A DNA stretch of 64,000 nt from Hymenobacter montanus (GCF_014699115.1 NZ_JACXAD010000003.1:241513-305512), one strand, 5' to 3'; counted from the stretch's first letter, positions 37,514 to 46,658 are shown. Numbers and translations: made by a program. The notes: a model not told the origin generated them from the letters alone.

Positions 37514-39061
37514 CTAGAGGCCGTATTTTGCGCCGAAGAAGACGCCTCCACTGACCAATTGCACTTTACCCAAGCCGACCCCGCCCAAGGGGACCTTCAC
37601 GTAGGGCTCGGCCTGGATGCTCCAGTGAGAGTTCAGGCTACGCTCGTAGCCAAACGAAACGTTGACAATACCAAGCAAGTGGCGGTTTTCGTTGACCACG
37701 CTCCGCTCCCACAGGACATCCTGGTTATTTACCTTATAAGAGTAGCTGTACTGCTCGCGCTGCATGAAGAACGAGGAAAGCCCGACGCTGCCGAAAATCC
37801 GGTATTGAGGTTGTATCAGGGCATCATAGCGCAAGTTGAGCGGTACGTCCAGCACGGTACAGGTGCCGTACACTTCGTCGAAATCTTTTTGGTACGCCCT
37901 AGCACGGTACGCGCCCCAGTCGTAGTCGTCGCGTTTGGCCGCGTAGTGCTTGGTGGCGCGGAGCAGCCCGGTGGTCAGACGCAATCGGTTAGTAAAGCGA
38001 TAATCAACCGTTACGCCAAGGTTGGGCAGGGGGCTCATCAGCTCGGCGAATTTCACCGTGGTCAGGTCGGGCCCGGCTACTACGCCCACGTAAAAGCGGG
38101 GCGTCCGAGCTAGCGCGGGCGCTACCGGCGGATTGGAAACCTCAGCCACCGCTACGGTCGGCAGCGAAGCCATTGGTGCCGGTAGGGCCGTCAGTGCCAA
38201 TGCCACTGGTCGATAAGCCAGTGGTAGTGCGGCTGCCAACGCGTCCGGGTTATCCATTGGGCCCCCGACAGTTGCGGGCACCAAGGCAAGAGGCGCAGCG
38301 TCAGCAGCCGTCGCCGCTCCGCCAGGCTCGGGTCGGTGCCGCACCGAACGGCCATTGGCCCCGGTCTCGCGCCGAGCATCAGCCAGCAGTCTGGCCACTG
38401 GTTCATAGGCCGTCGGCTTAATTAGGGCAGCCTCGGCTGCTTTCTGAAAGGGATGAGCACGGCTCTGGCCTACTGTCCGGGGTGCTGGGTCTGTGCCAAG
38501 CGTTGAATCCAGGGCCGTCGGCGGCTCCCCGCGGGAGGGCGTAGCTACTACTCCGCTCACTTGGGCGGCCGCTGCCTGTCGGTTGGCTCGGCCAGCTTTG
38601 TATCGCCCCGCCGAAGGGGCTACTCGGAGGGTCTGGCCCCGGCTGGCTGGCCGCCCCGTCGGGAGCGGAGTAGCAGGAGTTGAGGCCCGAAGGCGAGTAG
38701 CGGCAGCTCGAGGGGCAGGAGCCGGGGCGGTGTTTTTGGTTGTACCAATTTCACTCGCCGCTTCTGCGAAGCTGGCCGTGATGTGTTGGGCCAGTGATTC
38801 ACGCGGCTTGGCAGCGGCAGTGTCCGCGGGAGTAAGAGCCGGCCTACTCGACAATAGCAGCCATGCCACCACTGCCAGGGCCAGTGCGGCTACTTCGGCC
38901 GCAAAGAACTGCCACAGCTTACGGCGCACAGCGTGTTCGATCAGCTGCTTGTCCAACTGCGCTTCCAGGCGTAGCCAGCCATCCAGCGGGAAAGGCGCTG
39001 GGTGCGGTTCCGGCGGATCGAGCCGCCGGAAGGCGTTATCAATATCATTGTCCGACCACAT
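37514..39061 (-). CDS. Predicted envelope-spanning anti-sigma-like protein with C-terminal outer-membrane barrel
   Basis: A 515-residue protein. The start is the ATG ending at 39061 (MWSDNDIDNAFRRLDPPEP). About 70 N-terminal residues look cytoplasmic and anti-sigma-like, followed by one transmembrane helix (VAALALAVVAWLLLSS, ~residues 75-92), a ~220-residue Ala/Pro/Thr/Arg-rich linker, and a C-terminal beta-barrel (~345-515; FYVGVVAGPDLTTVKF, GVTVDYRFTNRLRLTTGLL, GVFFGAKYGL). Its start overlaps the sigma factor's end by 17 bp, so translation is probably coupled. The layout fits dual-membrane-spanning anti-sigma factors reported in Bacteroides; that match is inference. Confidence 0.8.
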   Translation of the reverse strand: MWSDNDIDNAFRRLDPPEPHPAPFPLDGWLRLEAQLDKQLIEHAVRRKLWQFFAAEVAALALAVVAWLLLSSRPALTPADTAAAKPRESLAQHITASFAEAASEIGTTKNTAPAPAPRAAATRLRASTPATPLPTGRPASRGQTLRVAPSAGRYKAGRANRQAAAAQVSGVVATPSRGEPPTALDSTLGTDPAPRTVGQSRAHPFQKAAEAALIKPTAYEPVARLLADARRETGANGRSVRHRPEPGGAATAADAAPLALVPATVGGPMDNPDALAAALPLAYRPVALALTALPAPMASLPTVAVAEVSNPPVAPALARTPRFYVGVVAGPDLTTVKFAELMSPLPNLGVTVDYRFTNRLRLTTGLLRATKHYAAKRDDYDWGAYRARAYQKDFDEVYGTCTVLDVPLNLRYDALIQPQYRIFGSVGLSSFFMQREQYSYSYKVNNQDVLWERSVVNENRHLLGIVNVSFGYERSLNSHWSIQAEPYVKVPLGGVGLGKVQLVSGGVFFGAKYGL

Positions 39062-39659
39062 AGCGAGCTTTTTCAGAATTGGTAGATTGAGCCAGCATTG
39101 TCCGTAGGTGGGCTCGGGCCTTGAATAGGTTGGATTTGGAAGCGCCCACTGAGATGCGCAGTTGCTCGGCGATTTCCTCGTGGCCGAAGCCATCAATGAC
39201 CGCCAGGTTAAACACCGCCCGGTAGGCGGGGGGCAGGCGCTGGACCAGGTCCAGCAGCTCGTCGTAGCTCAAGGTGTCCAGCGGGGTAGCGCTGCCGTCG
39301 GCTTGGTTCAGGGTTACATCATCAAGTTCTTGTTGGTGTCGGTGCCGCTCGTTGGCGCGGTAGTGGTCGATGGCGGTGTGAATCATGATGCGCTTGAGCC
39401 AGCCCCGGAAGGACCCCAGCACATCGCCGGGATATTTGGAGGCATCGAAGCGGCTTAAATCGCGGAATGCTTTCAGAAATCCATCGTTCGCTGCTTCCAT
39501 GGCTTGGTCGCGGTCGCGGGCGTAGCGCAGGCAGATGCCCATTGCGAAACTGTGAAACTGCCCATACAGCCGGCGCTGGGCTACCCGCTCCTGCCGCTGG
39601 CAGGCCGCCAGCAGCTCGGGCAGCGTAAGGGGCGCATTATTAGAAGATATGTGCAGCAT
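39045..39659 (-). CDS. ECF-type RNA polymerase sigma factor
   Basis: A 204-residue sigma-70 family factor. Region 2 is at about residues 30-95 (RLYGQFHSFAMGICLRYARD, AMEAANDGFLKAFRDLSRFD, FRGWLKRIMIHTAIDHYR) and region 4 at 140-195 (LQRLPPAYRAVFNLAVIDG, HEEIAEQLRISVGASKSNLF). No anti-sigma gene of the standard type is next to it; the overlapping downstream gene encodes the likely partner. The start is the ATG ending at 39659. Confidence 0.92.
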   Translation of the reverse strand: MLHISSNNAPLTLPELLAACQRQERVAQRRLYGQFHSFAMGICLRYARDRDQAMEAANDGFLKAFRDLSRFDASKYPGDVLGSFRGWLKRIMIHTAIDHYRANERHRHQQELDDVTLNQADGSATPLDTLSYDELLDLVQRLPPAYRAVFNLAVIDGFGHEEIAEQLRISVGASKSNLFKARAHLRTMLAQSTNSEKARYVVGQ

Positions 39660-40045
39660 AGGGCAGCGTCGGCGGACTACTTACTTGATCACTCGTAATG
39701 TAAGAAAGAAAGGTTGCCTAACCGCCCCGGCATTCTCCGTCCTGTATGCCTCGCCCTACCCAGATGTAGCTCGCCCCGCCTGAATTCCACGAGCAGACCA
39801 GAGGCAGCGCTAAAAAAATAAAAGGCTCATCCGCCCCCTCACCGTGTATGTCATCTACCTCAACACGCTAACTGCGCCACCAAGCTACAGGTCAACAAAG
39901 CAAGCCAAATGCTACCCCCACGCCGCACAGCAACCTATAAGAAAACTGACCAGCAACAAAAAAGACCGCCCATTTGAGCGGTCTTTTTTTGTTGCTGGTC
40001 GTCCACAACATCCGTGGAATCCGAAAAATCCGAGCGAATCCGTGG
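39660..40045. other. Intergenic stretch between sigma factor and secDF genes
   Basis: About 385 bases holding the promoter of the sigma factor operon on the minus strand and the secDF terminator at 39951-39997. No coding frame is convincing. Confidence 0.5.
39951..39997. terminator. Intrinsic terminator after secDF
   Basis: CAGCAACAAAAAAGACCGC (39951-39969) pairs with GCGGTCTTTTTTTGTTGCTG (39978-39997), allowing one extra T. It follows the minus-strand secDF gene by about 50 bases. Confidence 0.9.
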
Positions 40046-43000
40046 TTAAACGTTAGCCCGGCTCAGCTTGGGTGCTTCGCCCGGCAGGGTGCTTACGTCC
40101 TCCCCGGCGGCGAGGCGCTCGCGCTCCTCTTTCTTGCCGTAGGTATCGAGGATGATGGGGGTGGCGATGAACAGCGACGAGTAGGTGCCGAAAATCACGC
40201 CGATAATCATAGCGAAGGAGAATGAACGCAGGGTTTCTCCGCCGAAGATGTACAGTACCAGCACCACCAGGAACACCGTGGTGAACGTAATCATGGTCCG
40301 TGAGAAGGTTGAGTTCAAGGCCGGATTTACCACTTGGGCAAAGGTCAGCTTGGGGTTTTCGCGCAGGTACTCGCGGATCCGGTCGTAGATAACCACGGTG
40401 TCGTTCATCGAGAAGCCGATAACCGTAAGCACGGCGGCCACGAAAATCTGGTCCATCTCATAGTTCAGGCCCACCGCGCGGGCGATGGGGAAGGCTGCAA
40501 TCACGAGCAGGGCGTCGTGGAACAAGGCCACCACGGCGGCCATGGAGTACTGCCACTTCTCGAAGCGGAACAGCACGTAGACGAAGATGCCGAGCAGGGT
40601 CAGGCCCAGCGAGAGCACCGAAGTCCGCTTGATGTCGTCGGCGATGGTGGCGCCCACCTTCGAGGTCGACTTGATTTGCGGCGCGTCGGCACTGTACTGC
40701 TGCAAGCCCTGATTGAGGGCCGCCAGCACTTTGGCGTCGGCGGTGGTGCTTTCATCCTCGGCCAGGTAGCCGGTGGTGATGCGCAAGCGGCCCGGCGCGC
40801 CAAACTGTTTCACCTCCAGGCCGGCGCCCTGGAATACGGGGCGTAGCTTGTCGCCTACGCTGGACGCCTCCATGGTCTTGTTGAAGTCGACCACGTAAGC
40901 GCGGCCCCCTTTGAAGTCCACCCCCAGGTTAGGACCGCCCTGGGAAGCCATCAGGCCAAAGCCGACCAGGATAAACATGGCCGAGAAGGCATACGCCTTT
41001 TTGCGCATCCCCACGATGTCGAAGCTAAGGTTCTTGAACAGGTTGCGCGAAATCGACGTGCTGAAGGTCATGGGGTGGTTTTCGTTGCCTTTCACCAGCC
41101 ACTCGATGATGAGACGCGACACGAACACGGCCGACAGGAATGAGGTGAGTACCCCAATCCCAAGGGTGATGGCGAAGTTCTGTACCGGGCCCGTGCCGAA
41201 GAAGCCGAGAATCACGGCAATCAGCATGGTCGTGACGTTGGAGTCGAAGATGGCCGAAAAAGCCCGTGAGTAGCCTTTATTGATGGCATCGGGCAGACTC
41301 AGCCCGTGACTGAGCTCTTCGCGGACCCGCTCAAAAATCAGGACGTTGGCATCAACCGACGAGCCAATCACCAGAATCAGGCCGGCGATGCCGGGCAGCG
41401 TAAGCGCCGTGCCGAACTGCGCCAGCACGCCCAAGATCAGGAACATGTTGAAGAGCAGCGCCACGTCGGCCACTAAACCGGCCCGGCCGTAGTAGAGGGC
41501 CATAAAAATCATGATAATCAGCAGGCCGGCCAGCGACGAGTACAGGCCCTGGTTGATGGCTTCCTTGCCCAGCGAAGGACCAACCACGGCCTCTTCCACG
41601 ATGCGCGTGGGCGCGGGCAGCTTACCGGCCTTCAGCTGGTTGGCCAGGTCCTGGGTGTCTTCGATGGCGAAGCTGCCGGTGATGCTGGTGCCCCCGCCCG
41701 AAATCTCGCTCTGCACCACCGGCGCCGAGCACACGTAGTCGTCGAGCACCATAGCCACCTGCTTGCCGATGTTGGCGGCCGTCATCTTCTGCCACTTCCG
41801 CGAGCCCGAGGGCGTCATGCTCATCAGTACTTCGGGCTGGCCATTCTGGCCAATGTCGGAGCGGGCGTCGCTCACTACTTCGCCGCCCAGCGGGGGTACG
41901 CCGTCGCGGGTTTTGCGCACCGGAATCAGCTCCAGGTATTCCTGCTTGTCGATGGTGGTCGGCTTCAGGCTCCAGAGCAGGGCCAGGGTGGGGGGCAGTA
42001 CGGCCTTGGCTTCGGGCGAGCGCAGGATGGTGTTCATGCGGGCGGTGTCGCGCAAGTTCACGCCCAGGCGGCCGGGCATCGTGAAGAGTTTGGCCAGCAC
42101 CCCACCCTTCGTGGAGGTAGCGGCCGAGTCGGCGGCGCTTTTGCCGGTCTGGCCTTGCTTCGCCAGCTGAGCGGCCAGCGACGAGGAGTCGCCCTTCGCG
42201 GCGGCCCCGGCCAGCGCTTTAGATGTGTCGGCGGCAGCCCCGGCGGCGGGCTTAGCCCCGGCTTTCGCGGCGGCTTCTTTGGCCGCCAGCTGTTGGTCGA
42301 GCTGCACGAGGTAGGGGCTTACCTCATTCTGGCCCCATACCTCCCAGAACTCCAGCTTGGCCTGGCCTTGCAGCAGCTTGCGCACGCGGTCGGGGTTGTC
42401 GACGCCGGGCAGCTCAATCTGGAGGCGGCCGGTGCCCTTCACCCGCTGAATGCTCGGCTGGTTCACGCCGAACTTGTCGACGCGGGTGCGCAGGATGTTG
42501 AAGGAGCGGTCGATGGCTTCTTCCACTTCCTTGTCGATGGCGGCAATCACCTTCTCATTCGAAGAATTGATGTCGATGTTGCGGCTCTTGTTAGTTGTGT
42601 TGGCGAAGATGCTGGCCAGCGGTTTGCCGGCGCCCAAAGACTGGTACGCTTGCGCGAACAGCTGCGTAAAGGGCGTGCCCGAGTTGGTTTTTTGCGCTTC
42701 CTGGGCTTGCTCCAAAGCACGGTTGAAAGCGGGGTCCTTGCTGTTGCCGCTCATGGCCCGCACGATTTCTACCGGCGAAACCTCCAGCGTCACGTGCATG
42801 CCGCCTTTCAGGTCGAGGCCCAGGCCGAGCTCGCTCTGCCGCACTTCGCGGTAGGTGAAGGGGCCGAAAACGGGCGCCCGCCACACCGAATCGAGGTAGT
42901 GCTGGCGGGCCGTCTCGTTGAGCTTGCCGTTGCGGGTGGCGTACGCTACGGCTTTCTGCTGCACCCCGCGCGAGACGAAGGTGAAGAACAGGAAGTACGC

Positions 43001-43054
43001 GCACAGCGCCGAAACGACGACGGTAAGCGCGATGATTAATCCTTTATTACGCAT
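40046..43054 (-). CDS. secDF: Fused SecD-SecF protein translocase subunit
   Basis: A 1002-residue fusion of SecD and SecF, the proton-driven membrane partner of SecYEG. The SecD half carries LGLDLKGGMHVTLEV near residue 75, LQIELPGVDNPDRVRKLL and membrane segments with LPGIAGLILVIGSSVDANVLIFERVREEL. The SecF half starts near residue 690 (GPNLGVDFKGGRAYVVDF) and ends with VIGFSMNDTVVIYDRIREYL. A ~100-residue Ala/Lys/Ser-rich insertion (around 250-330, with SKALAGAAAKGDSSS) is typical of Bacteroidota fusions. The start is the ATG ending at 43054. Confidence 0.95.
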   Translation of the reverse strand: MRNKGLIIALTVVVSALCAYFLFFTFVSRGVQQKAVAYATRNGKLNETARQHYLDSVWRAPVFGPFTYREVRQSELGLGLDLKGGMHVTLEVSPVEIVRAMSGNSKDPAFNRALEQAQEAQKTNSGTPFTQLFAQAYQSLGAGKPLASIFANTTNKSRNIDINSSNEKVIAAIDKEVEEAIDRSFNILRTRVDKFGVNQPSIQRVKGTGRLQIELPGVDNPDRVRKLLQGQAKLEFWEVWGQNEVSPYLVQLDQQLAAKEAAAKAGAKPAAGAAADTSKALAGAAAKGDSSSLAAQLAKQGQTGKSAADSAATSTKGGVLAKLFTMPGRLGVNLRDTARMNTILRSPEAKAVLPPTLALLWSLKPTTIDKQEYLELIPVRKTRDGVPPLGGEVVSDARSDIGQNGQPEVLMSMTPSGSRKWQKMTAANIGKQVAMVLDDYVCSAPVVQSEISGGGTSITGSFAIEDTQDLANQLKAGKLPAPTRIVEEAVVGPSLGKEAINQGLYSSLAGLLIIMIFMALYYGRAGLVADVALLFNMFLILGVLAQFGTALTLPGIAGLILVIGSSVDANVLIFERVREELSHGLSLPDAINKGYSRAFSAIFDSNVTTMLIAVILGFFGTGPVQNFAITLGIGVLTSFLSAVFVSRLIIEWLVKGNENHPMTFSTSISRNLFKNLSFDIVGMRKKAYAFSAMFILVGFGLMASQGGPNLGVDFKGGRAYVVDFNKTMEASSVGDKLRPVFQGAGLEVKQFGAPGRLRITTGYLAEDESTTADAKVLAALNQGLQQYSADAPQIKSTSKVGATIADDIKRTSVLSLGLTLLGIFVYVLFRFEKWQYSMAAVVALFHDALLVIAAFPIARAVGLNYEMDQIFVAAVLTVIGFSMNDTVVIYDRIREYLRENPKLTFAQVVNPALNSTFSRTMITFTTVFLVVLVLYIFGGETLRSFSFAMIIGVIFGTYSSLFIATPIILDTYGKKEERERLAAGEDVSTLPGEAPKLSRANV

Positions 43055-43240
43055 TAGTTGAATTACTGATTATGAACAAGATGAGTATGCTGATGGAAGG
43101 CCCGCCCCGGCGTGTACACTGACTGGCGGTAGCGAGGCTGGAAGGTCGACTGAATAGTTGAGGTGAGAAGCCAATAGGCTTGTGCCCGATGCTACTGCCT
43201 ACGCAGCGCATCAGCCCACCCAAAAGTCAGCCCGGTTAAT

Positions 43241-43615
43241 CTAGGGAGCTTGCGGCGACAAGGCCACGGCCAGCAGCCGGGCCCGGAAAACCTCGCCCGC
43301 CCGTACGCCAGCCCGAAGGCGGGGCACCGCCAGTGCCCGACGCAAAGCGGGCCCCCATATGGCCGGCACGGCGGCGGGCAGCCAGGCCACCAGGGCCGGC
43401 GCCACGAAGTGGTCCAGAGCGGTGGTGGCTTCCAGCAATACTTTTTGTTTGACCACTGTGGCCTTGAGCGGCGCGGCGAAAGGAGCCTCCCCCTTGCCCG
43501 CGGTCAGGCGCAACACGCTTACCGCCCGCTGGTTCAGCCCCAGCACCAGCAGCACCGAAGCGGCGAGCAGGGCAAAGCGCAGCGAAAACCAAAAACGGGA
43601 GAGCGGAATCAGCAT
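43241..43615 (-). CDS. Small hypothetical membrane protein
   Basis: A 124-residue protein of no recognised family. The start is the ATG ending at 43615 (MLIPLSRFWFSLRFALLAAS); a TATCTTTG promoter element at 43634-43641 supports it. One or two hydrophobic segments (FALLAASVLLVLGL, FVAPALVAWLPAAVPAIW) alternate with basic stretches. Located just upstream of secDF on the same strand, but 186 bp away. Confidence 0.55.
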   Translation of the reverse strand: MLIPLSRFWFSLRFALLAASVLLVLGLNQRAVSVLRLTAGKGEAPFAAPLKATVVKQKVLLEATTALDHFVAPALVAWLPAAVPAIWGPALRRALAVPRLRAGVRAGEVFRARLLAVALSPQAP

Positions 43616-43633
43616 GGGTAGGAACGGGGACTG

Positions 43634-43641
43634 CAAAGATA
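43634..43641 (-). promoter_or_regulatory. Bacteroidetes -7 promoter element
   Basis: Reads TATCTTTG on the minus strand, 18 bases before the ATG of the small membrane protein gene. Confidence 0.5.
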
Positions 43642-43702
43642 CCATTCCGGCGGGGATGCAGGCAAGCGCTGCTATCGAGCCCACTGCGGGTTCGCCCAGA
43701 AC

Positions 43703-44164
43703 TTATTTCAACGCTTCAAACGTGTACTGAGCGTCCGTCCAAAACGCATCCAGGGCCCTGATGCGGGGCTTGAAGAAGGAAATCAACGCGGGCCAGTCTG
43801 CTTGGTTGAAGAGGTTGACTGGGCTTAGCCTGGTGTAGATGCGGCTGAAGGGCTGGCCTTGCTCATCGGTGGTCTGGGTTTCCCAGGTCCACTCTTCACC
43901 CAGAGCTTCGTGCAGCAGGGTTTTTACTTCCAAAAACTGCTCAAAAAACAACTCCCGAATGCCGACGTCCGGATGCCTAAGCTCAATGCCTATGGTGGCG
44001 CTGCGGTTGTCGGCCTGCATCCGGAAATACACGTGCCTGATGCCCGTCTTGTAGTTTATCCAGTTGGTCGTCTGGCCCTCGGCTGAGGGAACCGGGGCCA
44101 TATACTGGCCAAAAGCCGTCCAGAATGCCTGGCGGAGCTGGGTTACTTCTGCTTTGCTGTACAA
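43703..44164 (-). CDS. DUF4268 protein
   Basis: A 153-residue protein of the DUF4268 type, a fold found alone or with restriction/nuclease-like proteins; function unknown. It has LRQAFWTAFGQYMAPV, INYKTGIRHVYFRMQADN, IGIELRHPDVGIRELFFEQF and an acidic aromatic C-terminus. The start appears to be TTG (minus strand, ending at 44164), as no ATG fits; the next in-frame ATG would lose 21 conserved residues. It lies 11 bp after the Uma2-type gene on the same strand. Confidence 0.78.
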   Translation of the reverse strand: MYSKAEVTQLRQAFWTAFGQYMAPVPSAEGQTTNWINYKTGIRHVYFRMQADNRSATIGIELRHPDVGIRELFFEQFLEVKTLLHEALGEEWTWETQTTDEQGQPFSRIYTRLSPVNLFNQADWPALISFFKPRIRALDAFWTDAQYTFEALK

Positions 44165-44175
44165 GGCGCAGGCGG

Positions 44176-44763
44176 CTAGTGGGCGCGGCGCAGGGGCCGC
44201 AAGTCCAGGGCAAAGCCAGGCAGTACCGGCTCAGCGCTGAGCGTCTGATCGTAGCCAACCACCGTTTCCGGGGCTTGGCTGGGGCGATACACGTAAGCCG
44301 TTTCGGCGGCTACGTCCAGTAAAAAGCCGAGCTGCACGCCGTTGGCCAGGTATTCCTCCATTTTGGCCTGCACGGCCGGCAGGCGGTCCGAAGGCGAGAG
44401 CACTTCCACCACGAACTCCGGGCACGCGGTCAGGAAGCCAGCGGCTTGCCCGGCCGCCCTGCGACGGGCGTTGCTCAACCAGGCTACGTCGGGTGCACGC
44501 ACCGACCCATCGGGCAATCGGAAGCCCGCCGACGACTCATAGGTATGGCCGGTTCGCCGCTCCCGGTTCCATTGCCACAGCTGACCCGAAATTTCAGTTC
44601 CACTCTCGCTGGCGTCGGGGTGAGCAGGCGGCATGATGATGATGTCTTGATTGGCCGCTCGTTCCAGGCGCAGCTGGGGGTTGTCCTGGCACAGACGAAA
44701 AAACTCCTGCTCCGACAATCCGTGGAGTACGGGCAGTTCCTCAAATTGATAAGCAGCGGGCAT
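44176..44763 (-). CDS. Uma2 (DUF820) family PD-(D/E)XK nuclease-like protein
   Basis: A 195-residue member of the Uma2/DUF820 family, a PD-(D/E)XK nuclease fold of unknown cellular role. The start is the ATG ending at 44763 (MPAAYQFEELP). Seen are TGHTYESSAGFRLPDGSVRAPDVAW, spread over residues 70-95 with the conserved PD, then CPEFVVEVLSPSDR (E-x-L catalytic strand) and KMEEYLANGVQLGFLLD. A TATCTTCG element lies ~30 bases before the ATG. Confidence 0.85.
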   Translation of the reverse strand: MPAAYQFEELPVLHGLSEQEFFRLCQDNPQLRLERAANQDIIIMPPAHPDASESGTEISGQLWQWNRERRTGHTYESSAGFRLPDGSVRAPDVAWLSNARRRAAGQAAGFLTACPEFVVEVLSPSDRLPAVQAKMEEYLANGVQLGFLLDVAAETAYVYRPSQAPETVVGYDQTLSAEPVLPGFALDLRPLRRAH

Positions 44764-44839
44764 AGCGCGGGCAGAGTTGAATGAAACCGAAGATACGCGG
44801 CCGGCCCCGGAAATTGTTCCGCGCCCCGGCCGCTCCGGG

Positions 44840-45466
44840 CTACTGGCCGGCCGCCACTTTGGCTCGTAGAAAGCCGATGAGCACTTCCAGACCCTTATCG
44901 AAATGGCGGTTGTTGGGAATAACCAAGTCGGCGTAGTGCTTGTACGGCGCAATGAACTGCTCGTAGGTGGGCGCCACGTGGTGAGTGTAACGGTACAGCA
45001 CGTCGGCCAAATCATAGCCCCGCTCGTCGCGGTCGCGGATGATGCGGCGGTGCAGCTTCACGTGTTCCTGGGCGTCGATGTAGACTTTGAGGTCGAGCAG
45101 CTTCGCAATTTCCTCGAAGTGAAAGACGAAGATGCCTTCCACCACCACGATCGGGGCCGGCCGGAACACCAGCTCCTGGGGCGTTACGTTGGCGTTGTTG
45201 AAGGTGTACTCCGGGCGCCGCACTTCGTGGCCCTGGCTAATGCGCAACACGTCGTGGGCATAAGCCGCGGCATCGATGCTGGCGGGGAGGTCGAAATTTT
45301 CCACTCCTTTATCGTCGCGCAGTTGCTTTTCGCGGGGGTGGTAGTAGTTATCCTGAGAGATGAGGCAAATCTGCTCTGCCGGAAAGGCCGCCAGCAACCG
45401 GCGGAGAAAGGTGGTCTTGCCAGAGGCGCTGCCGCCGGTGATGCCAATAAGGTAGGGGGGGTGCAT
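44840..45466 (-). CDS. udk: Uridine kinase
   Basis: Phosphorylates uridine/cytidine to UMP/CMP in pyrimidine salvage. 208 residues, normal size. Walker A is GITGGSASGKTTFLRRLL at the N-terminus; others are SQDNYYHPREKQ, ENFDLPASIDAAAY, FVFHFEEI and RIIRDRDERGYD. The start is the ATG ending at 45466; the TTG three codons earlier is less likely. A TACCTTTG element at 45473-45480 sits only six bases before the ATG, so the mRNA may be leaderless. Confidence 0.92.
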   Translation of the reverse strand: MHPPYLIGITGGSASGKTTFLRRLLAAFPAEQICLISQDNYYHPREKQLRDDKGVENFDLPASIDAAAYAHDVLRISQGHEVRRPEYTFNNANVTPQELVFRPAPIVVVEGIFVFHFEEIAKLLDLKVYIDAQEHVKLHRRIIRDRDERGYDLADVLYRYTHHVAPTYEQFIAPYKHYADLVIPNNRHFDKGLEVLIGFLRAKVAAGQ

Positions 45467-45472
45467 AGCAGA

Positions 45473-45480
45473 CAAAGGTA
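45473..45480 (-). promoter_or_regulatory. Bacteroidetes -7 promoter element for udk (suggests leaderless mRNA)
   Basis: Reads TACCTTTG on the minus strand and ends six bases before the udk ATG, so the transcription start would fall at or next to the start codon. Confidence 0.55.
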
Positions 45481-45520
45481 AGGCGGCGCTTAGTGCCTGT
45501 TGGGGAATTAGTAGGTTTCG

Positions 45521-45595
45521 GTCCTGCTCTATCTGGCGTCCGCTGGTCGAAGCGGGAGAGATGCTTCGACCAGCGGACGCCAGATAGAGCAGGAC
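45521..45595. repeat. Long perfect inverted repeat (33-bp arms, 9-base loop)
   Basis: Arms 45521-45553 and 45563-45595 are exact reverse complements around GGGAGAGAT. The arms begin GTCCTGCTCTATCTGGCG. It lies between rdgB (ending 45722) and udk. It may terminate rdgB, but no U-tract follows, and its length suggests a dispersed palindrome. Confidence 0.88.
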
Positions 45596-45721
45596 GTTCT
45601 AATTTGAGCAAAAGTCAAACACGCGCTCAGTGCGGATATTGGTAAGGAGTAGTGAACAAGGAGCAAATGCCGGGAAGATTCCCGCTTAGCCCTTGGTACC
45701 CGATTCCGGTGTCCTGCTCCC

Positions 45722-46315
45722 CTAAGCCGACCGTAAAAACGCTACCAGCCCGGCTACGGCCCGTGCCCGGTGGCTAATGAGGCTTTTTTCGGCGCCGCTC
45801 ATCTCGGCAAAGGTGCGTCCGTCGCCTTCCGTGGGCACAAACACGGGGTCGTAGCCGAAGCCGCCGGTCCCGCGTGGCTCCGGGGCGATGGAGCCGCTTA
45901 CGGCTCCCGCAAACTCGTGCATGGTACCATCAGCCCCGGCTAGGGCCACTACCGTGCGGAAATGAGCGGTGCGGTCGGTAGCACCAGCCAGCTCCCGCAG
46001 GAGTTTGGCAACGTTGTCGGCGGCGAGTCGCTGAGGGCCGGCATAGCGGGCTGAGTACACGCCGGGCTCGCCATTCAGGGCTGCTACTTCCAGGCCCGTA
46101 TCGTCGGCAAAGCAGGCTACGCCGTAGTGCTGGCGCACGTACTCGGCCTTTTGCCGGGCGTTGCCGACGAGGGTGTCCTGGGTTTCGGGCAGCTCCTCAT
46201 GGCAGCCGATATCAGCCAAGCTCAGCAGCGTAAGGCCCGGAGGCAGGAGCGGGCGGATTTCGTCGAGCTTGTGGGCGTTGTTCGAGGCAAAGCACAGCGA
46301 CGTTGATAAGGCCAT
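45722..46315 (-). CDS. rdgB: XTP/dITP diphosphatase (RdgB/HAM1)
   Basis: Hydrolyses non-canonical purine nucleoside triphosphates to keep them out of DNA. 197 residues. The start is the ATG ending at 46315 (MALSTSLCFASNNAHKLDE), with the family's N-terminal SNNxxKxxE. Other signatures: FADDTGLEVAALNGEPGVYS, ARYAG, GTGGFGYDPVFVP and the C-terminal SHRARAV. Confidence 0.94.
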   Translation of the reverse strand: MALSTSLCFASNNAHKLDEIRPLLPPGLTLLSLADIGCHEELPETQDTLVGNARQKAEYVRQHYGVACFADDTGLEVAALNGEPGVYSARYAGPQRLAADNVAKLLRELAGATDRTAHFRTVVALAGADGTMHEFAGAVSGSIAPEPRGTGGFGYDPVFVPTEGDGRTFAEMSGAEKSLISHRARAVAGLVAFLRSA

Positions 46316-46658
46316 GGGAAGGTGTTGAGTGTGAGTGCCCGGGAGCCGGAACAAGCCCGGTGGCGGCCTCGGCGGGGAGAAGCGAAGTAGAAAGGATGAG
46401 GGCTTGCCGCAGTCATTAATGTAGGGTTGCTATTGCTGCTTCGGCGGCACGAAAGTAGGAAATCAGACCCGTCGTTGGAGCGGTGGGTGGCGTCGAAATA
46501 GTAACCCAACGGACTATTGTTCCTGATTTCTCTAAAATTAACTTAGCGGGGTGGCGCCAAGAAGCAGTTGGCGAATTCAATGGCGTGAATAGGAGAGAGA
46601 AGAATACAGCAACTAGAAATTAAATAATAATTCAACTTATATGTCAGTTGCTTTCACT
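46316..46658. other. Intergenic stretch upstream of rdgB and left of the IS
   Basis: About 340 bases; AT-rich toward the IS. No convincing coding frame. It ends in ACT, the left copy of the target duplication. Confidence 0.45.

Noticed and set aside
44176..44763. Uma2 protein plus DUF4268 as a restriction system
   Set aside because: No methylase or specificity gene; adjacency alone is weak evidence.
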